This document shows, one piece after another, positions 25,539 through 34,725 of a DNA stretch of 48,293 bases. The first letter of the stretch is position 1. Each line of letters opens with the position of its first letter. A program made the position numbers and the translations under genes. Location of the stretch: NCBI GenBank assembly GCA_023264735.1, contig JAHFVD010000014.1, positions 1-48,293 on the forward strand. The letters are read 5' to 3'. The notes under the pieces were generated by a model, which ran no database searches, had not been told where the DNA came from, and saw only the letters and a list, made by a program, of their open reading frames with translations. This DNA is from Mycobacterium sp. Lineage in GTDB: Bacteria > Actinomycetota > Actinomycetes > Mycobacteriales > Mycobacteriaceae.

Positions 25539-26909
25539 ATGACCCACCCCGGTGCAACTCCATCGGATAAGCACAAGGTCGTCATCATCGGTTCGGGATT
25601 CGGCGGCCTTAATGCCGCGCAGAAGCTCAAGCGGGCCGACGTCGACATCAAGCTGATCGCCAAGACCACCCACCACCTGTTCCAGCCGCTGCTGTACCAG
25701 GTGGCGACGGGCATCATCTCCGAAGGCGAGATCGCCCCGCCCACCCGCGTCATCCTGCGTAACCAGGACAACTGCCAGGTGCTGCTCGGTGAGGTCACCA
25801 ATATCGACCTGGCGAGCAAGACCGTCGACTCGATCCTGCTGGGCCACACCTACCGGACCCCGTATGACACCTTGATCGTCGCCGCAGGCGCCGGGCAGTC
25901 GTACTTCGGCAACGACCAGTTCGCCGAGTGGGCACCCGGCATGAAGACCATCGACGACGCACTCGAGCTGCGTGGCCGCATCCTCGGCGCGTTCGAGCAG
26001 GCCGAGCGGTCCAGCGACCCGGTGCGCCGCGAGAAGCTGCTGACCTTCGTCGTGGTCGGCGCCGGCCCGACCGGTGTCGAGATGGCCGGGCAGATCGCCG
26101 AACTCGCCGATCACACGCTGCGCGGAGCGTTCCGCCACATCGATTCGACCCGGGCGCGGGTGATCCTGCTGGACGCCGCGCCCGCGGTGCTGCCGCCGAT
26201 GGGTGAGAAGCTCGGCAAGAAGGCGCAGGATCGGCTGGAGAAGCTGGGCGTCGAAATCCAGCTCAACGCGATGGTCACCGACGTCGACCGCAACGGGATC
26301 ACCGTCAAGCGCCCCGACGGAAGCATCGACCGCATCGAGGCCGCCACCAAGGTGTGGTCGGCCGGTGTGTCGGCCAGCCCGCTGGGCAAGATCATCGCCG
26401 ACCAGTCCGAGGCGGAGATCGACCGGGCCGGGCGGGTCAAGGTGGGGCCGGATCTGTCGGTTCCCGGGCACCCGAACGTGTTCGTGGTCGGCGACATGGC
26501 GCTCGTCGACGGCGTTCCCGGTATGGCGCAGGGCGCCATCCAGGGCGCCAAGTACGTCGCCAACCTGGTCAAATCGGAGCTCAAGGGCGCCGACCCGGCG
26601 ACCCGCCAACCGTTCAGCTACTTCGACAAGGGTTCGATGGCGACGGTGTCGCGGTTCAGCGCCGTGGCCAAGATCGGCAAGGTCGAATTCGCCGGATTCT
26701 TCGCGTGGCTGGCGTGGCTGTTCCTGCACCTGGTCTATCTCGTCGGGTTCAAGACCAAGATCGCGACCATGCTGTCGTGGACCACGACGTTCCTCGGCCG
26801 CGGCCGCAGCCAGCTGACGATCACCGAGCAGCAGGCCTACGCCCGCACCAGAATTGAACAACTCGAGGAGATCGCGGCGACGGTCGAAGAAGAGAAAGCG
26901 GCCAGCTGA
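25539..26909 (+). CDS. ndh: Type II NADH dehydrogenase
   Basis: This single-subunit, non-proton-pumping NADH:menaquinone oxidoreductase of 456 residues associates with the inner face of the membrane and is a main respiratory entry point in mycobacteria. The FAD site is VVIIGSGFGGLNAAQKL near residue 14 and the NADH site is VVVGAGPTGVEMAGQIAEL near residue 170. The quinone-site region includes HHLFQPLLYQVATG. A second FAD block is PNVFVVGDMA, followed by GMAQGAIQGAKYVA. The C-terminal amphipathic and hydrophobic helices (FAGFFAWLAWLFLHLVYLVG) anchor it. GAGGAG lies 5 bases before ATG 25539. It is the Rv1854c orthologue by position, followed by a clear terminator. Confidence 0.98.
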   Translation: MTHPGATPSDKHKVVIIGSGFGGLNAAQKLKRADVDIKLIAKTTHHLFQPLLYQVATGIISEGEIAPPTRVILRNQDNCQVLLGEVTNIDLASKTVDSILLGHTYRTPYDTLIVAAGAGQSYFGNDQFAEWAPGMKTIDDALELRGRILGAFEQAERSSDPVRREKLLTFVVVGAGPTGVEMAGQIAELADHTLRGAFRHIDSTRARVILLDAAPAVLPPMGEKLGKKAQDRLEKLGVEIQLNAMVTDVDRNGITVKRPDGSIDRIEAATKVWSAGVSASPLGKIIADQSEAEIDRAGRVKVGPDLSVPGHPNVFVVGDMALVDGVPGMAQGAIQGAKYVANLVKSELKGADPATRQPFSYFDKGSMATVSRFSAVAKIGKVEFAGFFAWLAWLFLHLVYLVGFKTKIATMLSWTTTFLGRGRSQLTITEQQAYARTRIEQLEEIAATVEEEKAAS

Positions 26910-26929
26910 CCCAGCCGGTGCTGGCTGGG
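26910..26929 (+). terminator. Terminator after ndh
   Basis: CCCAGCC (26910-26916) and GGCTGGG (26923-26929) form a perfect 7-bp stem with loop GGTGCT, followed by AATTG. It starts right after the ndh stop codon. Confidence 0.65.
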
Positions 26930-27020
26930 AATTGCCCGTGAGCGGCGCTGAAATCACCGTGTTCGTGCACTGGCTGCCCTAGCATGATCAGCGACGACAG
27001 TTCCATGACGAGGGGGCCCG

Positions 27021-27386
27021 ATGACATCGAATCGTTCCGTGCGACGCGCAGCTGCGGCAGCGTTGGGCGCAGGTGCGGTGTTGCTCAGCGTGGCCGGCCC
27101 GGCCGCTGCCGACCCGCCGCCCAACTGCACCACGGCGGACATGACGGGAATCATGGCGGGCGTATCGGCGGCGATGTCGAACTATCTGTTCACGCACCCG
27201 GACGTCAACGCGTTCTTCACCGGTCTGCAGGGGCTGCCCAAGGCTCAGGTCAGCACCCAGACCCAGCAGTACCTGAACGCCAACCCGCAGGTCCGTGCCG
27301 AACTGGATGGCGTCCGCCAGCCGTCGACCGACTTCCGCGCCCGCTGCGGTCTCCCCCAGCGCCCGCTGGCCCCCGGCGTGGTCTAA
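27021..27386 (+). CDS. Secreted MHB-type haem-binding (haemophore-like) protein
   Basis: This protein of 121 residues has a signal peptide (RRAAAAALGAGAVLLSVAG) cleaved after PAAA before DPPPNC. The mature part is a short helical domain with NCTTADMTGIMAGVSAAMS, FTHPDVNAFFTGLQGLP, QYLNANPQVRAELDGVRQP and a second cysteine in RARCGLPQ. This is the MHB (mycobacterial haem-binding, Rv0203-like) pattern with its disulfide cysteine pair. Rv0203 carries haem across the envelope, but many MHB proteins have not been tested. A GAGGGGG site precedes ATG 27021. There is no counterpart at this place in M. tuberculosis. Lying between ndh and an orphan histidine kinase, it is probably transcribed alone or with the kinase. 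Confidence 0.85.
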   Translation: MTSNRSVRRAAAAALGAGAVLLSVAGPAAADPPPNCTTADMTGIMAGVSAAMSNYLFTHPDVNAFFTGLQGLPKAQVSTQTQQYLNANPQVRAELDGVRQPSTDFRARCGLPQRPLAPGVV

Positions 27387-27405
27387 CCCGCTCTCGGCGT
27401 GGCCC

Positions 27406-27425
27406 GGCGCCGTTTCGGCGGCGCC
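27406..27425 (+). terminator. Hairpin between the MHB gene and the kinase gene
   Basis: GGCGCC (27406-27411) pairs with GGCGCC (27420-27425), with partial inner pairing across TTT. It could attenuate transcription into the kinase gene. It lacks a T tract and is tentative. Confidence 0.3.
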
Positions 27426-27441
27426 CCCTAAGGTTGTCGGC

Positions 27442-28812
27442 GTGGTCGTGAAGCCCGACGAGATCGTCTATCGAGTGCTGCAACGGCTGCCTACCCGCAT
27501 GCTGTCGCTGCGCACCATCGTGATCATCTCGGCGTTGTCAGTGGTGATTCTGGTGCTGACGCTGGGCACCTGGGTGTGGGTGGGCGTCACCCACGACCAG
27601 TACAGCCAGCTCGACCGGCGGCTCGATTCGGTCAGCAGCCTGGGCGACGTCAGCTCGCTGCTGAGCACCGCAGGCCCCGCCGGGGTCGGCACACCGACGC
27701 CCGACGGGAACCTGGTGCGCACCATCCGGGTCGGGGCGATGGCGATGTCGGTACCCAGCGAAGTGGTGCTGCCCGCACTGGGCGACGGGTACGCCAACAC
27801 CACCATCGACGGGGTCGAGTACCGGGTGCGCACCTTCTCGGTCGGCGGGGCCACGATCGCACTGGGCGCGCCACTGGCCGAGACCCAGCGCCGGATCGCC
27901 GAACTGCACCTGCGGGTGCTGCTGATCTGCGCGGGCGTGATCACAGGCACGGTGGTGATCGGCTGGCTGATCTCGCTGATCATGATCAACCCGTTCCGGG
28001 TGCTGGCCCAGCAGGCCCGCGCCATCAACGCCCAGTCCAACCCTGACGAGGTGCAGGTGCGCGGGGTCAAGGAGGCAGTGGAGATCGCCGAGGCCGTCGA
28101 AGGCATGTTGGCCCGCATCGGCGACGAACAGGCCCGCACCAAGGCCGCCCTGGAATCTGCCCGCGACTTCGCCGCCGTCGCGTCCCATGAGCTGCGGACT
28201 CCCCTGACCGCCATGCGCACCAATCTCGAGGTGCTTTCCACCCTGGATCTCGGGCCCGAACAACGCACCGAGGTGATCGGCGACGTCATCCGCACGCAGA
28301 GCCGCATCGAGGCCACCCTGACCGCCCTGGAACGACTGGCCCAGGGCGAGCTGACCACGGCCGACGATTTTGTGCCCTTCGATGTCAGCGAACTGCTCGA
28401 CCGGGCCGCGCACGACGCCGAACGCATCTACCGCGACCTCACGGTCTCACTGGTGCCCTCGCCGGCGGTGCTGATGGTGGGTCTACCGGTCGGGCTGCGA
28501 CTGGTCATCGACAACGCGATCGCCAACGCCGTCAAGCACGGTGCCGCCACCGAAGTGCAGCTGTCGGTGTCCAGTTCCGCCGACGGCGTGCAGATCACGA
28601 TCGACGACAACGGCAGCGGGGTGCCCGAAGAGGAGCGCACCGCGGTGTTCGAGCGGTTCTCCCGCGGCTCGACCGCATCGCGGTCCGGCTCCGGCCTTGG
28701 CCTGGCCCTGGTCGCCCAGCAGGCCGAATTGCACGGCGGCACAGCGTCATTGTGCGCCAGCCCGCTCGGCGGCGCCCGGCTGGTGCTCGACCTCGCCGGT
28801 CCTCACGACTAG
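27442..28812 (+). CDS. Orphan PrrB-like sensor histidine kinase
   Basis: This membrane sensor kinase of about 456 residues has a first membrane helix (VIISALSVVILVLTLGTWVW), an external loop of about 100 residues, a second helix (LLICAGVITGTVVIGWLISL), a HAMP region, and a dimerisation helix with His249 in ASHELRTPLTAMRTNLEVL. The ATPase boxes are DNAIANAVKHG, DDNGSGVP and SGSGLGLALVAQQA. The cytoplasmic half is close to M. tuberculosis PrrB as I remember it (IRTQSRIEATL, ALERLAQGEL, ERFSRGSTAS are shared). PrrB is normally co-transcribed with the response regulator PrrA, but no response regulator is adjacent here. GTG 27442 follows AAGG; GTG 27448 and ATG 27499 are alternatives. It ends overlapping ureD by four bases, convergently. 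Confidence 0.9.
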   Translation: MVVKPDEIVYRVLQRLPTRMLSLRTIVIISALSVVILVLTLGTWVWVGVTHDQYSQLDRRLDSVSSLGDVSSLLSTAGPAGVGTPTPDGNLVRTIRVGAMAMSVPSEVVLPALGDGYANTTIDGVEYRVRTFSVGGATIALGAPLAETQRRIAELHLRVLLICAGVITGTVVIGWLISLIMINPFRVLAQQARAINAQSNPDEVQVRGVKEAVEIAEAVEGMLARIGDEQARTKAALESARDFAAVASHELRTPLTAMRTNLEVLSTLDLGPEQRTEVIGDVIRTQSRIEATLTALERLAQGELTTADDFVPFDVSELLDRAAHDAERIYRDLTVSLVPSPAVLMVGLPVGLRLVIDNAIANAVKHGAATEVQLSVSSSADGVQITIDDNGSGVPEEERTAVFERFSRGSTASRSGSGLGLALVAQQAELHGGTASLCASPLGGARLVLDLAGPHD

Positions 28813-29435
28813 AGCCGGGCGCCCTGCCAGGTTGAGATGCTGCCGCCCGCGGCCAACGCGCACGTGACGCCGGCGGCATCGTCGGCCGGCTCTGGATAAC
28901 GCAGTTCACTCACGCACGCCAGTGGAGTGCCCAGCGCATCGTCGGCCACCGAGCCCGGCCCCAGCTCCACTCGGTGCCGCAGCAGCGGTGTGCCTGCCAC
29001 GTCGGCGCGCATGGCGCCGCTCCAAAAGCCTTCGTGCTCCCCGGTTCTGCCGATCTGCACCCGCTCCCGGATCCGCAGCCGGGACTTCTCGGCCGCCCAT
29101 ACCGTCAGCGCACTGAGGTGGCGGGCATCGGCGGCCACGACCGTCGGCTCCGGATCGAGGTCGAGCTCACCGTCGTTCTCGATGTGCCAGCACGCCCGCG
29201 ACTCGGCGGTCGCCGCGCCGGGCAGTGCCAACGTGGCCGCGGCGCTGCGAAGGCGCAGCCGCGCACCGGGTTCCACGATCAGTCGGATCGAGATGGTGTC
29301 CCCGCCCAGCGGCGTCGCTGCCGCCGACACCAGGTGCACGGTGTCGGGTTCGGTGTGCCGCGCCGCAAGGCCACCGTGGCACTCGATGCGGGGCAGCCTC
29401 CCGGGCTGGGCCACCACGAGGACATCGGAACGCAT
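28809..29435 (-). CDS. ureD: Urease accessory protein UreD
   Basis: This protein of 208 residues binds the urease apoenzyme and, with UreF and UreG, admits nickel to the active site. The sequence has the actinobacterial short UreD form: PRIECHGGLAARHTEPDTVH, GDTISIRLIVEPGARLRLRS, ATLALPG and the MRADVAGTPLLRHRVELGPG region. It is shorter than enterobacterial UreD (about 270 residues), as mycobacterial UreD proteins are. It is the last gene of the urease operon, starting 6 bases after the ureG stop. The stop codon overlaps the convergent kinase gene. Gene order ureABCFGD is the same as Rv1848-Rv1853. Confidence 0.93.
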   Translation of the reverse strand: MRSDVLVVAQPGRLPRIECHGGLAARHTEPDTVHLVSAAATPLGGDTISIRLIVEPGARLRLRSAAATLALPGAATAESRACWHIENDGELDLDPEPTVVAADARHLSALTVWAAEKSRLRIRERVQIGRTGEHEGFWSGAMRADVAGTPLLRHRVELGPGSVADDALGTPLACVSELRYPEPADDAAGVTCALAAGGSISTWQGARL

Positions 29436-29441
29436 TGCGCC

Positions 29442-30122
29442 TCAGACCGGTTGGTGGACGCGCAGCTGCTCGCGCACCCAGGACAGGACCGCGGACGCGG
29501 CCGGATCCTCGGTCAGTGAGATCAGTACCGTCGGGCGGCCCTCGCGTACCTTGGCGGCGTCGCGGCGCATGACGTCAAGGTCGGCGCCGACCAGCGGGGC
29601 CAGGTCGGTCTTGTTGACCACCAACAGATCTGAGAACGTCACCCCGGGGCCGCCCTTGCGTGGCACCTTGTCCCCGCCGGCCACGTCGACGACGAAGATC
29701 TGCACGTCCACCAGGCCGGAGGAGAACGTCGCGGTCAGGTTGTCGCCGCCGGACTCGACGAGGATCAGTTCGAGCTGCGAGTGACCCGCGATCAGGTCGT
29801 CGATCGCGTCGAGATTGGCGGTGATGTCGTCGCGGATCGCGGTGTGCGGGCAGCCGCCCGTCTGCACGGCGGCGATCCGGTCGTCGGGCAATACCGCATG
29901 GCGGCGCAGGAAATCGGCGTCCTCGGTGGTGTAGATGTCGTTGGTCAGCACCGCCAGGGACAGCTCGTCGCGCAGCTGGCGGCACAGCGCGGCCACCAGC
30001 GCGGTCTTGCCTGAACCGACCGGGCCGCCGATCCCGATCCGCAGCGGCTCCCCCGGCTGGCGGGTGCGCTTCGGCCGGTCGGAGTGCGCGTGCGGTTGAC
30101 CGTCAATGAAATGTGGAGGCAT
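29442..30122 (-). CDS. ureG: Urease accessory GTPase UreG
   Basis: This SIMIBI-class GTPase of 226 residues delivers nickel to urease in a GTP-dependent way. The P-loop is [13 protein letters not shown]. The metal-binding dimer motif is CPHTAIRDD, with the Cys-Pro-His triad intact. [13 protein letters not shown] and [17 protein letters not shown] are the switch regions, and NKTD gives guanine recognition. The N-terminus is histidine-rich ([17 protein letters not shown]), which may store or pass nickel and partly stand in for UreE, which has no gene here. ATG 30122 is chosen over upstream frame because UreF ends at 30133 and a GGAGGC-like site lies in between. Confidence 0.97.
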   Translation of the reverse strand: MPPHFIDGQPHAHSDRPKRTRQPGEPLRIGIGGPVGSGKTALVAALCRQLRDELSLAVLTNDIYTTEDADFLRRHAVLPDDRIAAVQTGGCPHTAIRDDITANLDAIDDLIAGHSQLELILVESGGDNLTATFSSGLVDVQIFVVDVAGGDKVPRKGGPGVTFSDLLVVNKTDLAPLVGADLDVMRRDAAKVREGRPTVLISLTEDPAASAVLSWVREQLRVHQPV

Positions 30123-30132
30123 ACAGGCTCTT

Positions 30133-30797
30133 TCAGGAGACGAATAGGGGACGTTCTCGTTGCGCGTGCCGCTGCGCCAGCTCGTCGAGCAGCGGGTCGG
30201 ACAGGTCGGCGAGCGCGGTGGCGGCATGCTCGGCGGTCTGTTCGCACAGCGCCGCCAGTTCGAAGGTCAGCACCGCGACATCGGCGGGATCCAGCGCCAG
30301 CAGCCGCTGCGCGGCGGTGGCGGTGCCGGTCATCGTGGTGTAGACGATCGACAGCGCGGTCTGCTCGGGCGCCAGCCCGCTGGCGGCGCCCACGCGACCT
30401 GCGGTCACGGCCAGATGCGGGCGCGGGCCGAGCGCATCCCAGTTCTCGGCCGGCCAGACCCGACGGGCCAGCCGCAGCAGCCCACGGCCCTGGGCGCGGG
30501 ACGCCTGCCGGGCCGCCGGTGCCGGTGTGCGGGCATCGGTTTCGGCATCGGCGGCGGCTACCGTCAGATCGCCGCGGTGCACGGCGGCCGCGACAGAGGC
30601 CGTCACCAGACCGCTGGTGCGGATCCGCCGGCGTAGGTAGGCCTCCAGCGTGGTGAGGTCGACGACGAGCTTGCTGGTCACCGCCTCCTCGGCGCCACCG
30701 GAGTGCACGTGTCCCCCGGTCGGTAACCGCGAGTCGGCGAGGGTCAGCAGCGTGCTCAGGGACGAGGGCGAGCGAAGCGACGGGGAATGTGTAGACA

Positions 30798-30798
<1 letters not shown>
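30133..30798 (-). CDS. ureF: Urease accessory protein UreF
   Basis: This all-helical protein of 221 residues bridges UreG and UreD in urease activation. Recognisable parts are [19 protein letters not shown] (the conserved N-terminal helix with SR-P-G-H-S-G-x-E), [12 protein letters not shown] and the C-terminal [20 protein letters not shown]. Alanine-rich helices between are typical. ATG 30798 overlaps the ureC stop by one base (TGATG), showing translational coupling. The gene is third-last in the operon. The open frame extends upstream into ureC but that stretch is antisense-like shadow of another frame and is not used. Confidence 0.93.
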
Positions 30799-32515
<1,717 letters not shown>

Positions 32516-32519
<4 letters not shown>

Positions 32520-32830
32520 GCGCGATCCAGCTTTCCGGGCGGGTTCAGGCTCAGCCCATGCACTTCACGTGTACCTGCCAGCGGCACCAGCTGAACACAT
32601 TGCGCCACACCGGGTTCGAAGCGCACCGCGGTGCCCGCGGGAATGTCGAACCGGTGCCCGTGAGCCGCGACGCGGTCGAACGACAGCGCGGCGTTAGCCT
32701 GCGGCAGGTGCACGTGGCTGCCGACCTGCACCGGCCGGTCGCCGGTGTTGACGATCTCCAGCTCGATGCGCGGGGCGCCGGCGTTGATCTCGATATCGCC
32801 GTCGCCGAGGAAGACTTCGCCCGGAATCAA
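32516..32830 (-). CDS. ureB: Urease beta subunit
   Basis: This structural urease subunit of 104 residues contains [20 protein letters not shown] followed by the beta-rich [20 protein letters not shown] and [14 protein letters not shown], the standard UreB signature. Length is normal for a bacterium with separate A, B and C chains. It begins 16 bases after ureA and overlaps ureC by four bases, so A, B and C should be made in fixed proportion. Confidence 0.98.
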
Positions 32831-32846
32831 CTTGTCCTCCAGAGAC

Positions 32847-33149
32847 TCACGGGATGGGGTGGTGGACGGTGACCAGTTTGGTGCCGTCCGGGAAGGTGGC
32901 CTCGACCTGCACGTCGTGCAGCATCTCGGGTACGCCTTCCATCACGTCGTCGCGGGCCAGGACCTCACGTCCGCTGACCATCAGCTCGGCGACCGTGCGG
33001 CCGTCGCGGGCGCCCTCGAGGACGTGGTCGGTGATGAGCGCGACCGCCTCGGGATGGTTGAGCCGCAGCCCGCGTGCCTGTCTGCGGCGTGCGAGGTCGG
33101 CGGCATACGAGATCAGCAGCCGGTCGGTTTCATGCGGTGTGAGTCGCAT
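32847..33149 (-). CDS. ureA: Urease gamma subunit
   Basis: This protein of 100 residues starts [20 protein letters not shown] and contains [40 protein letters not shown] and the end LVTVHHPIP, all diagnostic of UreA. ATG 33149 is the family start; an in-frame extension of six residues to 33167 exists. It is the first structural gene of the urease operon, 51 bases downstream of the thioesterase gene on the same strand, as Rv1847-Rv1848. Confidence 0.98.
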   Translation of the reverse strand: MRLTPHETDRLLISYAADLARRRQARGLRLNHPEAVALITDHVLEGARDGRTVAELMVSGREVLARDDVMEGVPEMLHDVQVEATFPDGTKLVTVHHPIP

Positions 33150-33200
33150 AGAGCGCGATCCTGCCATGGCAGGACGCGATCAGCAGGTCGGCGGGCAGCC

Positions 33201-33629
33201 CTATGCCTGCGGCGGATCGGGCTCCAGGTTCTGCAGGCGCACCTGGCCGCGGGCGATCAGCCGGTCCTTGTCGTCGCGAATGGTCACCAGCCACAGCTGC
33301 TGACGCCGGCCGCGGTGGACCGGCTCGGTGGCGCCGTAGACGGTGCCCCCGGAGATCGCCCGGAGGAAGTCGGTGTTGTTGTTGACGCCGACGACGTGGC
33401 CGCCGCCGTTGGCGGCCAGCCAGACGAAAGCCGACGTGCTGGCCATCGACTCGATCATCGAGCAGTACACCCCGCCGTGAACGATGCCCATCGGCTGAAG
33501 CAGCTTGGGCTGGACTTCCAGCTGTGCCTTGGCGCCGTCCGGAGTCAGCTCGGTGAACACCAGGCCGAGCTCGTTGTCGAACGGGGCGGAGAAAGAGATC
33601 TGTTCGATCGGCGACTGCTCTGATTGCAC
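33201..33629 (-). CDS. Hotdog-fold PaaI-type thioesterase (Rv1847-like)
   Basis: This protein of 142 residues has the hotdog thioesterase core: LQPMGIVHGGVYCSMIESMA (the HGG motif with the catalytic acidic residue in the following helix), GVNNNTDFLRAI and GTVYGATEPVHRGRRQQLW. Such enzymes hydrolyse acyl-CoA or aryl-CoA thioesters. It precedes ureA on the same strand as in M. tuberculosis, but no functional link with urease is known. The start at 33629 lies just after the small-RNA terminator. Substrate unknown. Confidence 0.92.
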   Translation of the reverse strand: MQSEQSPIEQISFSAPFDNELGLVFTELTPDGAKAQLEVQPKLLQPMGIVHGGVYCSMIESMASTSAFVWLAANGGGHVVGVNNNTDFLRAISGGTVYGATEPVHRGRRQQLWLVTIRDDKDRLIARGQVRLQNLEPDPPQA

Positions 33630-33660
33630 GCATCTGTGTCTACACCAGGCAGGTCGCCGA

Positions 33661-33768
33661 GATGAGGAACGGGCCCCGCGTGCAATACGCGGGGCCCGTC
33701 CTCAGCACGGACCGGGGTGTCTCTGCAGCCCTCAGGACATCCGGCGCGGTCCGTTCGTCGTTGTTGTT
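33661..33768 (-). ncRNA. mrsI: Iron-responsive small RNA MrsI (candidate)
   Basis: Transcription predicted from about 33768 would yield an RNA of roughly 105 bases. It folds into two hairpins. The first pairs ACGGACCG with CGGTCCGT, with inner TGTC/GACA pairing and an exposed apical loop containing UGAGGGCUGCAGA. The second is a 12-bp GC terminator (33669-33680 with 33688-33699). A promoter with an IdeR box in its spacer lies directly upstream. The locus, between Rv1847-type and Rv1846c-type genes, is where M. tuberculosis encodes MrsI (ncRv11846), an IdeR-repressed RNA of the iron-sparing response. Position, promoter, IdeR box and structure all agree. Direct sequence identity to MrsI was not checked. 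Other reading: a leader peptide, judged unlikely. Confidence 0.78.
33669..33699 (-). terminator. Strong hairpin ending the MrsI candidate
   Basis: ACGGGCCCCGCG (33669-33680) pairs perfectly with CGCGGGGCCCGT (33688-33699), 12 bp with loop TGCAATA. On the minus strand it is followed by TTCCTCATC. It could also stop read-through from the FhuF-like gene. Confidence 0.8.
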
Positions 33769-33774
33769 GTCACC

Positions 33775-33803
33775 ACGATAGGCAAGGCTTGCCTTACTTA
33801 CAA
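33775..33803 (-). promoter_or_regulatory. MrsI promoter with IdeR box in the spacer
   Basis: On the minus strand TTGTAA (33803-33798), a 17-base spacer and TATCGT (33780-33775) form a good promoter. The 19-bp element at 33778-33796, ATAGGCAAGGCTTGCCTTA on the plus strand, has the 9-1-9 layout of an IdeR box and matches the consensus at 13 of 19 positions. Its inner AGGCAAG-G-CTTGCCT is a perfect dyad. Iron-loaded IdeR bound here would block transcription. Confidence 0.75.
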
Positions 33804-33806
33804 GAC

Positions 33807-34526
33807 CTACCCCGTCCGGCGCAGTGCCCGCACCGGAAGGCCGAAGCCACTGAGGGCGTCGAGCACCAACTGTCCGCGGCGCATGCACGTGACCTCGCCA
33901 CTGCCGGTGAGCAACGGGACCTGGGTGGCGGTGATGACCACCGCCGACCCGACCATCTGCCACATCGCCGCCGGTGTGACCGAACCGCGGCTGAGCTCGT
34001 GCAGGCACTCGAAAATCGGCTCCAGCGAGCGATGGCAGCGGTGTGCCGTCCACGTCGCCAGCGCGAGTTCGTTGGGTAGCCGGACCACGGCGGTCATCGC
34101 AGGGTCGTCGGGCAGGACCCTAAGGGTCGGGTCCACCACCGCGGCCCAGTCGATCGTTCCCTCCGAGTCGACGTGCATCCAGAGATTGCCCGGCCCGGTA
34201 TCCCAGACCCGGCCTTCGAGCACGAACAGCGTGAGCGCCCGCCCCAGCACGGCATGGGTGAAGGTGGCCGCCAGCTGTTGGGCGACGGCGCGCCGGTCAC
34301 CCAGCTCGGTGACCGCGGCTTCGAACATGTCGGCCAGCCGGCCCGTCGTCGTCACCGCGTCCAGGGCCCACCACCGCCGCCGTGACACATCGGCCATGAC
34401 CGCCACTCCGTGCACCCGCGGGGAATCCGGGCTCAGCCCGCGCAATCGGCTGCTGGATTCATGCAGGGGCAGCATGCGGCGAATGGTCATTCCGTCGATC
34501 AGTGGATCAACGACGGCTGTGGTCAC
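33807..34526 (-). CDS. FhuF-like putative iron-siderophore protein without the C-terminal Fe-S domain
   Basis: This protein of 239 residues is not firmly recognised. Its pattern resembles the helical part of FhuF-type ferric-siderophore reductases: LAATFTHAVLGRALTLFVLE, WDTGPGNLWMHVDSEG, LEPIFECLHELSRGSVTPA and AAMWQMVGSAVVITATQVP. The C-terminal Cys cluster that holds the 2Fe-2S centre in E. coli FhuF is missing, so reduction would need another mechanism, or the role may be siderophore binding. GTG 34526 follows AGGAGG. Two IdeR-like boxes lie at 34544-34561 and 34575-34593, so expression should rise in iron starvation. Its 3' end lies 11 bases from the IdeR box of the MrsI candidate. The iron link is well supported; the family call is moderate. 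Confidence 0.7.
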   Translation of the reverse strand: MTTAVVDPLIDGMTIRRMLPLHESSSRLRGLSPDSPRVHGVAVMADVSRRRWWALDAVTTTGRLADMFEAAVTELGDRRAVAQQLAATFTHAVLGRALTLFVLEGRVWDTGPGNLWMHVDSEGTIDWAAVVDPTLRVLPDDPAMTAVVRLPNELALATWTAHRCHRSLEPIFECLHELSRGSVTPAAMWQMVGSAVVITATQVPLLTGSGEVTCMRRGQLVLDALSGFGLPVRALRRTG

Positions 34527-34543
34527 GGCACCTCCTCAGTTAC

Positions 34544-34593
34544 GGTTAGGCAAGCCTAACCATAAGAGTCGGACCAAGGTTAGCATTGCCTAA
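34544..34593 (-). promoter_or_regulatory. Two IdeR-like iron boxes
   Basis: Box 1 contains the perfect dyad GGTTAGGC-AA-GCCTAACC (34544-34561); aligned at 34546-34564 it matches the IdeR consensus at 14 of 19 positions. Box 2 at 34575-34593, CAAGGTTAGCATTGCCTAA, matches at 13 of 19. Their position 18 to 70 bases upstream of the GTG start suits iron-dependent repression. Confidence 0.75.
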
Positions 34594-34708
34594 TGTGAAT
34601 GCCATCACAGTCGACTCACGGAGGGGATGCGTTGTCCTGGGATTGCCAGCGCTGGACGGTCGCGGGGGAACGCATCGGCGTCGACCGGAGTTAAACCCGA
34701 AAGCTAGA

Positions 34709-34725
34709 TACGACGCCCGGTAGTA
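34709..34725. promoter_or_regulatory. BlaI-type operator upstream of blaI
   Basis: TACGACGCCCGGTAGTA has arms TACGAC and GTAGTA (5 of 6 pairs) around a 5-base spacer, the TACnAC/GTnGTA form of BlaI/MecI operators. It lies 41 bases before the BlaI start and suggests autoregulation. A further AGTACT palindrome lies at 34732-34737. Confidence 0.5.

Noticed and set aside
33730..33774. A 14-codon peptide (MVTTTTTNGPRRMS) on the minus strand after the IdeR box
   Set aside because: It has no ribosome site and its GTG start lies upstream of the predicted transcription start at 33768. The hairpins and terminator explain the region better as a small RNA.
34634..34714. A 26-codon frame after GGAGGGG upstream of blaI
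   Set aside because: Ribosome site is good but the peptide is low-complexity Arg/Ser/Ala and a second frame is equally open. There is not enough to call a gene; kept only as a note in the blaI leader finding.
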